Of a stretch of 64,000 nt of DNA, positions 8,969-16,660 are shown in pieces. Within the stretch, counting starts at the first letter, position 1. The number at the start of each line of letters is the position of its first letter. The stretch comes from Sphingomonas sp. Root720 (GTDB taxonomy: Bacteria; Pseudomonadota; Alphaproteobacteria; Sphingomonadales; Sphingomonadaceae): positions 636,106 to 700,105 of the forward strand of contig NZ_LMID01000013.1 in assembly GCF_001428605.1 (NCBI RefSeq), read 5' to 3'. The notes beneath the pieces are model-generated. The model saw nothing but the letters and a program-made list of their open reading frames with translations, did not search any database and had not been told where the DNA came from. The translations under genes were made by a program, and so were the position numbers.

Positions 8969-9445
8969 TCACGCCGCCTTGGCCTTGCCCTTGAGCCGGG
9001 GCAGCAGGCCGCGATCGTTGGCGGGAGCGCCGATCTCGATCCGGCGAGGCTTCATCGCCTCGGGGACCTCACGCACCAGCGCGATCGTCAGCAGACCATC
9101 CTCGAGTCCTGCCGAGCGAACCTCGATGAAATCGGCGAGCTGAAAGCGCCGCTCGAAGGAACGCGCGGCGATCCCGCGGTGGAGATAGCCTTCCTGCGAC
9201 GGGGTGTCCTGCTTGTGGCCGGTCACCACGAGCTGATTCTGCTGGGCGACGATCTCGATCTCGTCGGGGCGAAAGCCGGCCACCGCCAGGGTGATACGGT
9301 AGCTGTCGTCGCCGTCCTTGACGAGGTCGAAGGGCGGATAGCCATCGGCAAGGTCCGTCCGCGCACCCGTCTCCAGCAGGTCGAACAGTCGGTCGAAACC
9401 GACCGTCGAGCGGCGGTAGGGGCTGAAGTCGAAATTGGTCCTCAT
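8969..9445 (-). CDS. Small heat-shock protein, Hsp20 family
   Basis: A 158-residue alpha-crystallin-type chaperone. The short N terminus MRTNFDFSPYRRSTVGFDRLFDLLE is followed by the ACD at about residues 35-135 with YPPFDLVKDGDDSYRITLAVAGF and the conserved G-L motif region EDGLLTIALVREVPE. This resembles IbpA/HspA class A proteins of alphaproteobacteria. The ATG at 9445 has AGGAGG upstream; the frame extends to 9526 but that part is the structured leader. Holdase function in the cytoplasm is expected. Regulation appears to involve both a heat-shock-like promoter and an RNA structure, annotated separately. Confidence 0.93.
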   Translation of the reverse strand: MRTNFDFSPYRRSTVGFDRLFDLLETGARTDLADGYPPFDLVKDGDDSYRITLAVAGFRPDEIEIVAQQNQLVVTGHKQDTPSQEGYLHRGIAARSFERRFQLADFIEVRSAGLEDGLLTIALVREVPEAMKPRRIEIGAPANDRGLLPRLKGKAKAA

Positions 9446-9535
9446 ATCCAAATCCTCCTGTGAGCAATCTGAGCATGGGAAGCGCCGCAAGGGCGGCGCT
9501 CTCGCGTTGCCGGGCCCGTCAGGCACCCGGCGGTG
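9446..9535 (-). promoter_or_regulatory. Structured leader of hsp20, candidate ROSE-like RNA thermometer
   Basis: Read on the minus strand, the leader holds GCCGGG...CCCGGC, then a perfect 8-bp stem AGCGCCGC-CCTT-GCGGCGCT, then CTTCCC, a duplicated TGCTCA-GAT-TGCTCA and the ribosome site AGGAGG. CUUCC can pair with GGAGG, hiding the ribosome site, and TTGCT lies just before it. ROSE elements before hsp20 genes have several hairpins with a UYGCU motif near a masked ribosome site. The resemblance is good but the last hairpin is not canonical. Confidence 0.4.
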
Positions 9536-9559
9536 GGCGAGATAATTTTCACCGGGCGA

Positions 9560-9567
9560 TCGTCAAG
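9560..9567 (-). promoter_or_regulatory. Possible heat-shock -35 element of hsp20
   Basis: CTTGACGA on the minus strand, about 115 bp before the hsp20 ATG, with an A/T-rich segment (AAAATTATCT) about 16 bp downstream. This fits the CTTGA-type -35 of RpoH promoters. The same octamer occurs on the plus strand at 9628. Confidence 0.35.
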
Positions 9568-9627
9568 GGCAGCGAACGAGGGGCGTCGAAAAAATTTTAA
9601 TCGCGCCGAAACAGCGACTTCGGACCT

Positions 9628-9635
9628 CTTGACGA
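9628..9635 (+). promoter_or_regulatory. Possible heat-shock -35 element of the 9713 gene
   Basis: CTTGACGA on the plus strand, 77 bp before the ATG at 9713, with AAAATCTTAT about 18 bp downstream. It mirrors the octamer ahead of hsp20, so both divergent genes may share a sigma factor. A housekeeping promoter is also possible. Confidence 0.3.
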
Positions 9636-9712
9636 AGACCCCGGAGCGCACAAAATCTTATGCGGCGAGTCCGCTATATGGAATGAGTGACTGGAAGAAA
9701 GGAGGCAAAGCC

Positions 9713-9916
9713 ATGTCCCTCTCCCATTTCCGCCATCCGTTCGACATTGCCAAACATCCGACCCTCGAACCCGAGGTCAAGCGTGCCATCCTGGCCTCCT
9801 GGGCCTCCGATGCCGCCGCCGTCGCAGACCGGCCATCCTTGCGAAGACCCGATCGCCGCGGTCCGCCGGTGGCGTTCGACGAAGTCATCTCGGCACTGAA
9901 ATCGCTCGATGGATAG
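9713..9916 (+). CDS. Small conserved hypothetical protein next to hsp20
   Basis: A 67-residue protein, MSLSHFRHPFDIAKHPTLEP onwards, with VKRAILASWASDAAAVADRP and a C-terminal FDEVISALKSLDG. Its ATG follows AAAGGAGGC, which decides this start over an ATG ten codons earlier. Similar small proteins accompany stress genes in sphingomonads, but I know of no assigned function. It is divergent from hsp20 and precedes the YdcH-like gene by 9 bp, so those two are probably cotranscribed. Confidence 0.7.
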   Translation: MSLSHFRHPFDIAKHPTLEPEVKRAILASWASDAAAVADRPSLRRPDRRGPPVAFDEVISALKSLDG

Positions 9917-9925
9917 GAGAAGAAG

Positions 9926-10111
9926 ATGTCCGAAAATTTCCTGCGCTACCTCGAACGCGAGCATGCGAGGCTCGAAGCGGCGATCGCCGAGCAGCAGCGT
10001 CGGCTTTGGCCCGACGATGCCGAAATCGCACGGCTCAAGAAAGCCAAGCTGCTGGTAAAGGACCAGCTCGCGCGCTGGCGGAACGAAGCCTTCGACGACG
10101 TCGCCGCCTGA
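9926..10111 (+). CDS. YdcH family (DUF465) small coiled-coil protein
   Basis: A 61-residue protein: MSENFLRYLEREHARLEAAI, then EQQRRLWPDDAEIARLKKAK and LLVKDQLARW. Residues 5-50 form two amphipathic helices, as in the DUF465/YdcH family, whose core reads as L-x2-EH-x2-L...I-x2-LKK-x2-L-x-LKD. AGGAGAAGAAG precedes the ATG. Function of the family is not established. Position behind the 9713 gene suggests one stress-related unit. Confidence 0.85.
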   Translation: MSENFLRYLEREHARLEAAIAEQQRRLWPDDAEIARLKKAKLLVKDQLARWRNEAFDDVAA

Positions 10112-10158
10112 GAGGGGGAGCGGCCGATCCCAAGGCCCGACGCAGCGCTTCGGCAAGT

Positions 10159-10193
10159 ATGACGGCGCCGCCATGTCCCAGCGGCGCCGTCAT
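10159..10193. terminator. Bidirectional intrinsic terminator-like hairpin
   Basis: Perfect 13-bp inverted repeat (ATGACGGCGCCGC at 10159-10171 and its complement at 10181-10193) around a nine-base loop. It lies between the end of the YdcH-like gene (plus) and the end of the gene at 10216 (minus), so it can end transcription from both sides. No long T run follows. Confidence 0.7.
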
Positions 10194-10215
10194 TTCCGAT
10201 CCCATGGGTAGCGCG

Positions 10216-10518
10216 TCAGCGACTGCCGCCGACCGGGGCATCCGCGCCGTCCTTCGGATGGTCGTCCTCGAGCGGCGGCATCGCTCCGCCGCCGCCGGCC
10301 GCATCGCTGTCGAAGTCCTCGGCACCGCCAGCGCCGCCGGCGCCGGCACCGCTCCCAACCACGACGCCACTGCCCGATTGCGGCGCACGCTTGCCCCGAT
10401 TCTGCTCGGCGCTCAACGCCGCCTTGTTGATCGGGGGACCGGCTTGGGGACGCTGCGGTGCCTCGTCGCCAGTGTAGCCGGTCTGCAGCTTGGGGTCCTC
10501 GTAAACATCCTTGCTCAT
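10216..10518 (-). CDS. Hypothetical low-complexity protein
   Basis: A 100-residue protein starting MSKDVYEDPKLQTGYTGDEAP, rich in G, A, P and D, with a glycine/alanine run (GSGAGAGGAGGAEDFD) and an acidic C-terminal part. It is probably disordered. GAGG lies eight bases before the ATG at 10518, and the codon pattern is coding-like. I do not recognise a family. The shared terminator at 10159-10193 marks its end. Confidence 0.55.
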   Translation of the reverse strand: MSKDVYEDPKLQTGYTGDEAPQRPQAGPPINKAALSAEQNRGKRAPQSGSGVVVGSGAGAGGAGGAEDFDSDAAGGGGAMPPLEDDHPKDGADAPVGGSR

Positions 10519-10650
10519 GGCTGAACCTCGCTCTCGTGACGCTGATTCCCGATAGAACGTCAACCCGAGCGATCCGCACGGGTTCCGGCCGCTCGCCACG
10601 CGGAGAAAAGGCAAGCGGTCAGCCGCGCCGGCATGGTCGCAAGCAGCGGC

Positions 10651-11364
10651 TCAGGATCGGGCGAAACTATCGTCGAGAAAGCCGCGCAGCGCCGCCCAGG
10701 ACTGGATGTCGGCGGACCGGTCATAGGCCATCCGTGTATCGCCGAGGCCATTGACGGCCTCGTTGGTGAAGCTGTGGAGGGCCCGGCCGTAGACGATAAG
10801 CTGCCAGTCCGCGTCGGCGGCCGCCATCTCCGCCTGAAAGGCGGTCACGTCGTCGGGCGGCACCAGCGGATCGCGGGCGCCCGTGCACGCGAGGACACGC
10901 GCCGCCACGCCGCCCCGTTGCGCCGGTGCCGCCGTCGTCAGCAGGCCGTGAAAGCTTGCCACCGCGCGAACCGTCGAACCCGCCCGTGCCAGCTCGAGCA
11001 CCGCATAGCCGCCGAAACAATAGCCGATCGCGGCGATCCGATCGGACGTGAAGCCTGTCGCGGCGATCAACGCGTCGAGGCCCGCCGCGACGCGGCGGCG
11101 CAGCGACGGCGGGTCGGCGCGAAAGCGGGCCATGGCCGGGCCGATCGCGTCGTCGGCGAGCGTGCGCCCGCCACCATGCAGATCGGCCGCCGCCGCGACA
11201 TAGCCGAGTTCGGCCAGCATCGCGCAGCGCCGACGAACATTGCCGCCGATGCCGTCGGCCTCGTGAACGACCAATATCGCGCGGCCATTGGCCGGCCCAG
11301 CGGGCCGGTGCAGTTCGCCCAGCAGCCCGACATCGCCATCGGCGTAGCGGAATTCCTGGATCAC
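10651..11364 (-). CDS. Dienelactone hydrolase family protein
   Basis: A 237-residue alpha/beta hydrolase with the dienelactone hydrolase triad: C116 in GYCFGGY, D165 in GARDPLVPPDD and H197 in LHSF. The early strand ILVVHEADGIGGNVRRRC supplies the oxyanion region. The GTG start at 11364 overlaps the methyltransferase stop by four bases (GTGA), which fixes the start and indicates translational coupling. Family members hydrolyse lactones or esters; without a chlorocatechol pathway nearby, the true substrate is unknown. Cytoplasmic, no signal peptide. Confidence 0.88.
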   Translation of the reverse strand: MIQEFRYADGDVGLLGELHRPAGPANGRAILVVHEADGIGGNVRRRCAMLAELGYVAAAADLHGGGRTLADDAIGPAMARFRADPPSLRRRVAAGLDALIAATGFTSDRIAAIGYCFGGYAVLELARAGSTVRAVASFHGLLTTAAPAQRGGVAARVLACTGARDPLVPPDDVTAFQAEMAAADADWQLIVYGRALHSFTNEAVNGLGDTRMAYDRSADIQSWAALRGFLDDSFARS

Positions 11365-12341
11365 GCGTTCCTCCCCGGTCGTTCGACGATCGCGGCGACG
11401 ACGGCGATCCGTTCGACATCGGCATAGGCGACGCCCGACAGCTCCTCGCCGAAGACATCGGGATCGAGCTCGCGATATCGCAACTGCGAGCCGGTCCGGC
11501 CCGCAAGCGCGCCGAGCTCGTCGCCGAACGGATCGGCGCCATCGATGATCGCGCTGCCTGTGTAGAGGATCAGCCGGCCACCCGGGGCAAGCCGCGCGAT
11601 CGCCATGCGCGCCATATCGAGCGCCACCGCCGCCCCGTGCATGCCGCCGCCGTCGCGATAGTCGCGTCCGGACGGGTCGACGATATAAGGCGGGTTGGCC
11701 AGGATGACGTCGATCGGATCGCCGATCCCGCCGAGATCGCTGCCGAGCACGGCCGCCGCATCCACGCCGGCCGCCGCGACATTGATGGCGGCGTAGCGCA
11801 GCGCCCGGGGGTTGATGTCGGTCATCGTGATCCGCGCGCCCGGACAACGCCGGGCGGCGGCAACCGCCCCAACCCCCGCCCCCGTCCCCACATCGACGAT
11901 ATGCGCGCCCGATGCCGGCCGCATCGCATCGAGTTCGGTCCGGATCAACGCCGTGAAGCGATAGCTGTCCGGTCCGAAGAAGACCGCATCCTCCGCGGTC
12001 GTCGGATAGGCGGAATGGCAATAGAGATCGCCGTCGAGCGAGGAGACACGCAGCAGGCTGCGCACGAACGCACCGCGCCGTTCGACCAGATCGAGCGATT
12101 CCAGCGCGGCCAGGATCGCGGGTTCGACCTCGTCGCGCGCGACCGGCAGGCTCCATCCAAGCAGGTCGCGCGTCGTACGACCGATACGGCGATCCCGACG
12201 CGCCAGGACGCGGCCGTGCGTCGCCGGGGTCGGCGTGACGAAGCGGTAGCCGCTCGCCTTCAATCGGGAGAGCAGGTCGAGCAGCAGGATATCGCCGGCG
12301 TCGGACGCCGCATCGCATCGATCGTCGGGCATCGTGCTCAT
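11361..12341 (-). CDS. Class I SAM-dependent methyltransferase (HemK/PrmC-like NPPY type)
   Basis: A 326-residue protein. Residues 1-130 form a family-specific N-terminal domain; 145-250 are the Rossmann methyltransferase core with VDVGTGAG (150-156), the acidic D175 after strand 2, and NPPY (216-219). NPPY marks methylation of a planar nitrogen, as in glutamine or adenine methylases. The N-terminal part differs from PrmC proper, so the target may be another protein or small molecule. Coupled through GTGA to the dienelactone hydrolase gene. Two starts (12341 and three codons later) are possible. Confidence 0.82.
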   Translation of the reverse strand: MSTMPDDRCDAASDAGDILLLDLLSRLKASGYRFVTPTPATHGRVLARRDRRIGRTTRDLLGWSLPVARDEVEPAILAALESLDLVERRGAFVRSLLRVSSLDGDLYCHSAYPTTAEDAVFFGPDSYRFTALIRTELDAMRPASGAHIVDVGTGAGVGAVAAARRCPGARITMTDINPRALRYAAINVAAAGVDAAAVLGSDLGGIGDPIDVILANPPYIVDPSGRDYRDGGGMHGAAVALDMARMAIARLAPGGRLILYTGSAIIDGADPFGDELGALAGRTGSQLRYRELDPDVFGEELSGVAYADVERIAVVAAIVERPGRNA

Positions 12342-12605
12342 AAGGCCGTCACGCCCTGGCTCGGAATGGCTTGGTCCCGGATCGCAGCCAGCGGCCGGCA
12401 GAGGCCGCCCGATCGGCCGCTCAGGAAATGGTGGATTAACATTGGCCGTCCCTCGTTGCCCGTAGATTGATCGGGAACGTAACGCATCGACGGTCGAGCC
12501 GGTCCATCTTGGTCAGAGACGCTAACGCAGATCAGTTCTGCATCCAGTGCGCAACCGGTGCGGCTCCGAAGGGTTTATCCGTCAAGCAAACTCAGAGGAT
12601 GTATC

Positions 12606-13508
12606 ATGGCGTCTCATTTCAACCGACATGCGGAACATGACGAACGAACGTCGCAGTTCCTGACCGACAGCTTCCAGCGCGGCCTCGCGCACTGGAACCG
12701 CGAGCGACTGGCCCCCGGCTTTCCAACCGACGACTGGACGCAGCAGCTCGAGCGCGATCAGCGAATGCTTCGGCTCGAAGGGGCTTTTCTCGAGACGTTG
12801 CGTGACGGCGTCGCCGCCGAGGCCGCGGCGGCACCGGACGACGCCGACGGCTTCGTGGCCTGGTTCGAAAATCTCAAGGAGGTCGGCCCCGGTCAGGGTG
12901 ATCCGCTGTTCCCCTGGCTCGCCGAGCAGGCGACCCGGGAAGAGCTCACCTGGTTCTTCGAGCAGGAAGCGGCCGGCGAAGCCGGCTTCGACGACCTCGT
13001 CGCACTGACGCAGGTCAAGCTGCCGGTATCGGCGAAGCTCGAGCTCGCGCGCAACTATTGGGACGAGATGGGACGTGGCAACGTCCGCGGGATGCATGGG
13101 CCCATGCTCGATGCGCTGGTCGAGACCCTCGAGGTGCGGCCGGTCATCGAAACCACCGTCTGGGAAAGCTTGGCGCTCGCCAATGCGATGACGGCGATGG
13201 CGACCAGCCGACGCTATGCCTGGCACTCGGTCGGCGCGCTCGGCGTCATCGAACTGACCGCACCGGGACGCTCGGCCTGCGTCGCCAAAGGTCTGCGGCG
13301 GATCGGATTATCGGACAAGGAGCGTCGCTACTTCGATCTCCACGCCGTTCTCGACATCAAGCACAGCGCCGACTGGAATCGCGAAGTGCTCCGCCCGCTG
13401 GTGGAGGAGGACCCGCGCCGGGCCAGCGCCATTGCCGAGGGCGCGTTGATCCGGCTTCACTGCGGGTTGCGATGCTTCGAGCGTTATCGCGCCCGCTTGT
13501 GGGCCTAG
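12606..13508 (+). CDS. Iron-containing redox enzyme family protein (heme-oxygenase-like fold)
   Basis: A 300-residue helical protein. The pattern E119 in WFFEQEAAGE, E154 with H164 (NYWDEMGRGNVRGMHG), and D244/H246/D250/H253 in YFDLHAVLDIKHS fits the heme-oxygenase-like diiron family (HDO, PF14518-type). Members oxidise diverse small substrates with dioxygen, but no general substrate can be assigned. GAGGA lies eight bases before the ATG at 12606. It is divergent from the methyltransferase gene across 264 bp, and its 3' end overlaps the likely start of the symporter gene, implying a functional link. Confidence 0.8.
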   Translation: MASHFNRHAEHDERTSQFLTDSFQRGLAHWNRERLAPGFPTDDWTQQLERDQRMLRLEGAFLETLRDGVAAEAAAAPDDADGFVAWFENLKEVGPGQGDPLFPWLAEQATREELTWFFEQEAAGEAGFDDLVALTQVKLPVSAKLELARNYWDEMGRGNVRGMHGPMLDALVETLEVRPVIETTVWESLALANAMTAMATSRRYAWHSVGALGVIELTAPGRSACVAKGLRRIGLSDKERRYFDLHAVLDIKHSADWNREVLRPLVEEDPRRASAIAEGALIRLHCGLRCFERYRARLWA

Positions 13509-14794
13509 CCCCCACGCGCCGCGCCGCGCGGCTCAAATGGATATCGCGGCTGACACTGCTCGCGCTCCTGCTCGGCCTGGCCGGCGGAGCCCTGATGGCG
13601 CGGCTCGCTCCGGTGGGAAGGGAGGCGGTGCTCGCCGTCGCCGATCCCACGGGCAAGCTGTGGCTCGACGGACTGACGATGACGATCGTCCCGCTCGTCT
13701 TCGGCCTGCTCGTCAACGGCGTGGCCAGCGCCGCGTCGGGGGCTGCCGGTAACAGCGTCGCGACCCGCGCGGTCACCTGGTTCGCCTTGCTGCTGCTGGG
13801 CGCCTGCCTGCTGGCGGCCGCGGCGACGTCGACCGCGTTGCATGTCTTTCCGGTCCCGGCGGAAGCGATGACCCTGCACAGCGACACCCCGGCACCCGAA
13901 CTGGCGGCGCCGGGCGCGTGGCTGGCCGGGCTCGTTCCGACCAACCCGATCAAGGCGGCGGCCGACGGCGCGATCGTTCCGCTGGTGATCTTCGCGTTGC
14001 TCTTCGGCCTGGCCGCAGTCCGCATCGAGAGCCAGCTCAGCGACGCGATCCTGACCTTTTTCCGTGCCCTCGTCGAAACCATGCTGGTGATCGTCGGCTG
14101 GGTGCTCGTGCTGGCGCCGCTCGGCGTCTTCGCGCTGTCGCTGGGGGTCGGCGCGCGGGTCGGGCTTTCAGCCGCGGGGGCCCTGGTCCATTATATCCTG
14201 ATCGCCGCCGGCGCCTGTTGCCTCGCGACCGTGCTGGCCTATGGCGCCGCGATCGTCGCGGGCCGGATATCGCCGCTCGGGTTCGCCCGCGCCGCGCTCC
14301 CGGCCCAAGTCGTCGCGCTGAGCACCCAGTCGTCGCTCGCGACGCTGCCCGCGATGATCGCGTCCGCCCCCGCGCTGCGGGTATCGGCGGCGAGCGCCGC
14401 GATCATCCTGCCGCTCGCCGTGTCGCTGTTCCGCGCCGCGAGCGCGGCGGCCAATGTCGCCGTCGCGATCTACCTCGCGCATCTTCACGCCGTCCCGCTG
14501 ACCACCGGGACGATCCTGCTCGGCGCGCTGGTCGCCGTCCCGATCAGCCTCGCGGCGGTCGGCCTCCCCGCCCAGGTTTCCTTCTTCGCGACGATCGGAC
14601 CGGTCTGCCTCGCCATGGGGGTCCCGCTCACGCTGTTGCCCCTGCTGCTGGCGGTCGAGACGATTCCCGATATTTTCCGCACATTGGGTAACGTCACCGC
14701 CGATCTCGCGGTCCTGCGGATCGCGGGCGCGCCGGCTTCCGACCGAACCAGCGCAACCGGGCTCGATGCGCCGGAACGGCACCCCGGCGCATGA
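13472..14794 (+). CDS. Dicarboxylate/amino acid:cation symporter (SDF family)
   Basis: A 440-residue membrane protein of the DAACS/SDF family, which couples Na+ or H+ to uptake of dicarboxylates or acidic amino acids. Signatures: VALSTQSSLATLP (the serine-rich reentrant loop), a following hairpin, and FRTLGNVTADLAVLRI near the end. About eight transmembrane segments are visible. The ATG at 13472 overlaps the upstream gene by 37 bp; a GTG at 13499 is an alternative. The overlap suggests the transporter feeds, or exports for, the upstream diiron enzyme. Confidence 0.88.
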   Translation: MLRALSRPLVGLAPTRRAARLKWISRLTLLALLLGLAGGALMARLAPVGREAVLAVADPTGKLWLDGLTMTIVPLVFGLLVNGVASAASGAAGNSVATRAVTWFALLLLGACLLAAAATSTALHVFPVPAEAMTLHSDTPAPELAAPGAWLAGLVPTNPIKAAADGAIVPLVIFALLFGLAAVRIESQLSDAILTFFRALVETMLVIVGWVLVLAPLGVFALSLGVGARVGLSAAGALVHYILIAAGACCLATVLAYGAAIVAGRISPLGFARAALPAQVVALSTQSSLATLPAMIASAPALRVSAASAAIILPLAVSLFRAASAAANVAVAIYLAHLHAVPLTTGTILLGALVAVPISLAAVGLPAQVSFFATIGPVCLAMGVPLTLLPLLLAVETIPDIFRTLGNVTADLAVLRIAGAPASDRTSATGLDAPERHPGA

Positions 14795-14821
14795 CCGGTC
14801 GCTCCGCACCTTAGGCTCGCA

Positions 14822-14855
14822 TATGGCCGTTCTCCGCTCCTATCGAGCGGCCATC
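14822..14855. terminator. Weak hairpin after the symporter gene
   Basis: ATGGCCG and its complement CGGCCAT flank about 20 bases just after the symporter stop. It lies between convergent genes. Stem is short and no T run follows, so terminator function is tentative. Confidence 0.3.
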
Positions 14856-14975
14856 ACGAGCGATCGGAACCGCTGCTGCTGTTCGATCCGCCGCTCCGCC
14901 TGTGGGGTGGGCCCTCGCCGACCCGATCCTTCGCTCGTTGCAGACAGCTCGAGCAGTATTATGGCTAAATCCGCG

Positions 14976-15335
14976 TCAGGCGACCTGGATATCGAAGGCG
15001 AACCAGGCGCTCTGGCTGTGATCATATGTCTGCACGAGTTGGCCCGCCACCGTGATCGAATAGTGGCTCGATGAGGCTCGATCGTAACCGCGAGCCGTCG
15101 TGCCGTCGACCTCAAGCGATACGAAAGCCTTTTCCCCCGCATCGTAAAGTTCGGGAAGCGTGCCGCCGAACCGCGCCGATCGATCGCCGTCGAAGCCTTG
15201 CAGGTGCTCGCCGCGCGATTCCGCGGCGATCCGCAAATGCTTCCCTGCGGAGTGGTCGTAGAGGCCCGCCACTTTCTTGCCGGTGATGAAGGCGTAGGCG
15301 GCGGCGGCGACCATTGCGCGGGTGTGCGGTACCAT
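14976..15335 (-). CDS. Conserved hypothetical protein, beta-rich
   Basis: A 119-residue protein starting MVPHTRAMVAAAAYAFITGK. The body has repeated short strands (KVAGLYDHSAGKHLRIAAES, FVSLEVDGTTARGYD, YSITVAGQLVQTYDHSQSAW). The ATG at 15335 is preceded by AGGTGG. It resembles proteins annotated only as hypothetical in sphingomonads. The gene is the last of the minus-strand run that starts with the LuxR-type regulator, separated by 79 bp from the amidohydrolase stop, so it may not belong to that locus. Confidence 0.6.
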   Translation of the reverse strand: MVPHTRAMVAAAAYAFITGKKVAGLYDHSAGKHLRIAAESRGEHLQGFDGDRSARFGGTLPELYDAGEKAFVSLEVDGTTARGYDRASSSHYSITVAGQLVQTYDHSQSAWFAFDIQVA

Positions 15336-15414
15336 GTCGCCACCTGGCATCAGGGCGACCGGGAAAGCAAGCGGTCTTCGCGCGGCCCAGGGCATCGGTC
15401 CGCGCCGCCGCTCC

Positions 15415-16638
15415 TCAGTTCCCTACCGGCCGACCTGCTTTCCAGACCGAATGGATGGCGGTGGAATCCTCATGGAGAAGCGCGATGTCCGACAGGGGAT
15501 TTCCGTCGATGACCAGGAGGTCGGCAAAGGCGCCCGGCGCGATGGTCCCCAGCTGGCCGTCCATCCCCAGGATCGATGCGTTCACCGAAGTCGCCGACTG
15601 CAGGGTCTCGAACGGCGTCTCCACCTGGGCCCTCAGGCGAAACTCGTCTCGCTGATGCCTGTGCAGCGGCCCCAGCAGATCGGTGCCGAACCCCAGCCTC
15701 ACCCCCGCCGCCCGACAGATGCGGATGGCCTCGATGCCCTGCCCCGCGACTTCTACGAGCTTGGTCATCAGGTGCTCGGGGGCACCCGACTCCGCGCCGC
15801 TGCGGCGAAAAGCCTCGTAGGTGGCGAGCGTCGGCACGACGAAGGCGCCGGCTTCCGCGACCGCGCGGGCAGCCGCCTCGTCGATCAGATTGCCATGTTC
15901 GATCGTCCGCACCCCCAGCCTGACGGCGCGCGCGATCGTCTCCGCGGTATAGGCATGGGCCGCGACATAAGACCGGCGGCGGGTGGCCTCGTCGACGATC
16001 GCGGCAATCTCCTCCTCGGAGAATTGCAGCATCCAGATCGGATCGCTGGGCGAGGCGATGCCGCCCGACACGAAGATCTTCAGATGGTGCGCGCCCTGCC
16101 GCAGCGCCTCGCGCGCGGCCTTGCGCATCGCGTCGACCCCGTCGACCCGCTTGGCGAGGATGCCGCGCCCGCTGCATCCGCACAGCTCCTCGGTCTCATG
16201 CGGCGCGCGGATGTCGCCATGGCCGCCGCTCTGGCTAAAGGCATGGCCGCAATAGAAGAGCCGCGGGCCGGCGATCCAGCCCTCCTCGATCGCCCGCCAC
16301 AGACCGTAATCGCCGCCGCCGACGTCGCGCACGGTGGTGAAGCCGCGCCCCAGCGCATCTTCCATCAGGTGTCGGGCCCGCTGCGCCAGATAGGTCGGCG
16401 GAAGCTTCTCCAGCTTCACGAAGTCGATATCCGACGCATAGGCATGGAAATGGGCGTCGATCAGGCCCGGGATCACGCACCGTCCTTCCAGATCGACGGT
16501 CTCGTCGGCGGAAGGGGCATCGTCGAGACCGTGGATCGCGGCGATCCTGTCGCCCTCGATCAGGATCGAGGCATCCTCGATCAGCTCGGGATGGACGCCG
16601 TCGAATATGCGGAGGTTGCGGAGAAGCGTGCGGGGCAT
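15415..16638 (-). CDS. Metal-dependent amidohydrolase (Xaa-Pro dipeptidase / Zn-carboxypeptidase-like)
   Basis: A 407-residue cytoplasmic amidohydrolase. Metal ligands are DAHFH (H63, H65), K187 in HLKIFVSGG (the bridging carbamylated lysine), H228, H248 and D320 in GFGTDLLG. The arrangement belongs to the binuclear subgroup that includes Xaa-Pro dipeptidases, N-acyl amino acid hydrolases and imidazolonepropionase-related enzymes. It is 22 bp behind the medium-chain dehydrogenase gene, in one apparent operon with hyuA and hyuB. Likely it cleaves the linear amide produced upstream; the true substrate is not determinable here. Confidence 0.85.
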   Translation of the reverse strand: MPRTLLRNLRIFDGVHPELIEDASILIEGDRIAAIHGLDDAPSADETVDLEGRCVIPGLIDAHFHAYASDIDFVKLEKLPPTYLAQRARHLMEDALGRGFTTVRDVGGGDYGLWRAIEEGWIAGPRLFYCGHAFSQSGGHGDIRAPHETEELCGCSGRGILAKRVDGVDAMRKAAREALRQGAHHLKIFVSGGIASPSDPIWMLQFSEEEIAAIVDEATRRRSYVAAHAYTAETIARAVRLGVRTIEHGNLIDEAAARAVAEAGAFVVPTLATYEAFRRSGAESGAPEHLMTKLVEVAGQGIEAIRICRAAGVRLGFGTDLLGPLHRHQRDEFRLRAQVETPFETLQSATSVNASILGMDGQLGTIAPGAFADLLVIDGNPLSDIALLHEDSTAIHSVWKAGRPVGN

Positions 16639-16660
16639 CGGATTTCCTGCGTGTGGAGAG

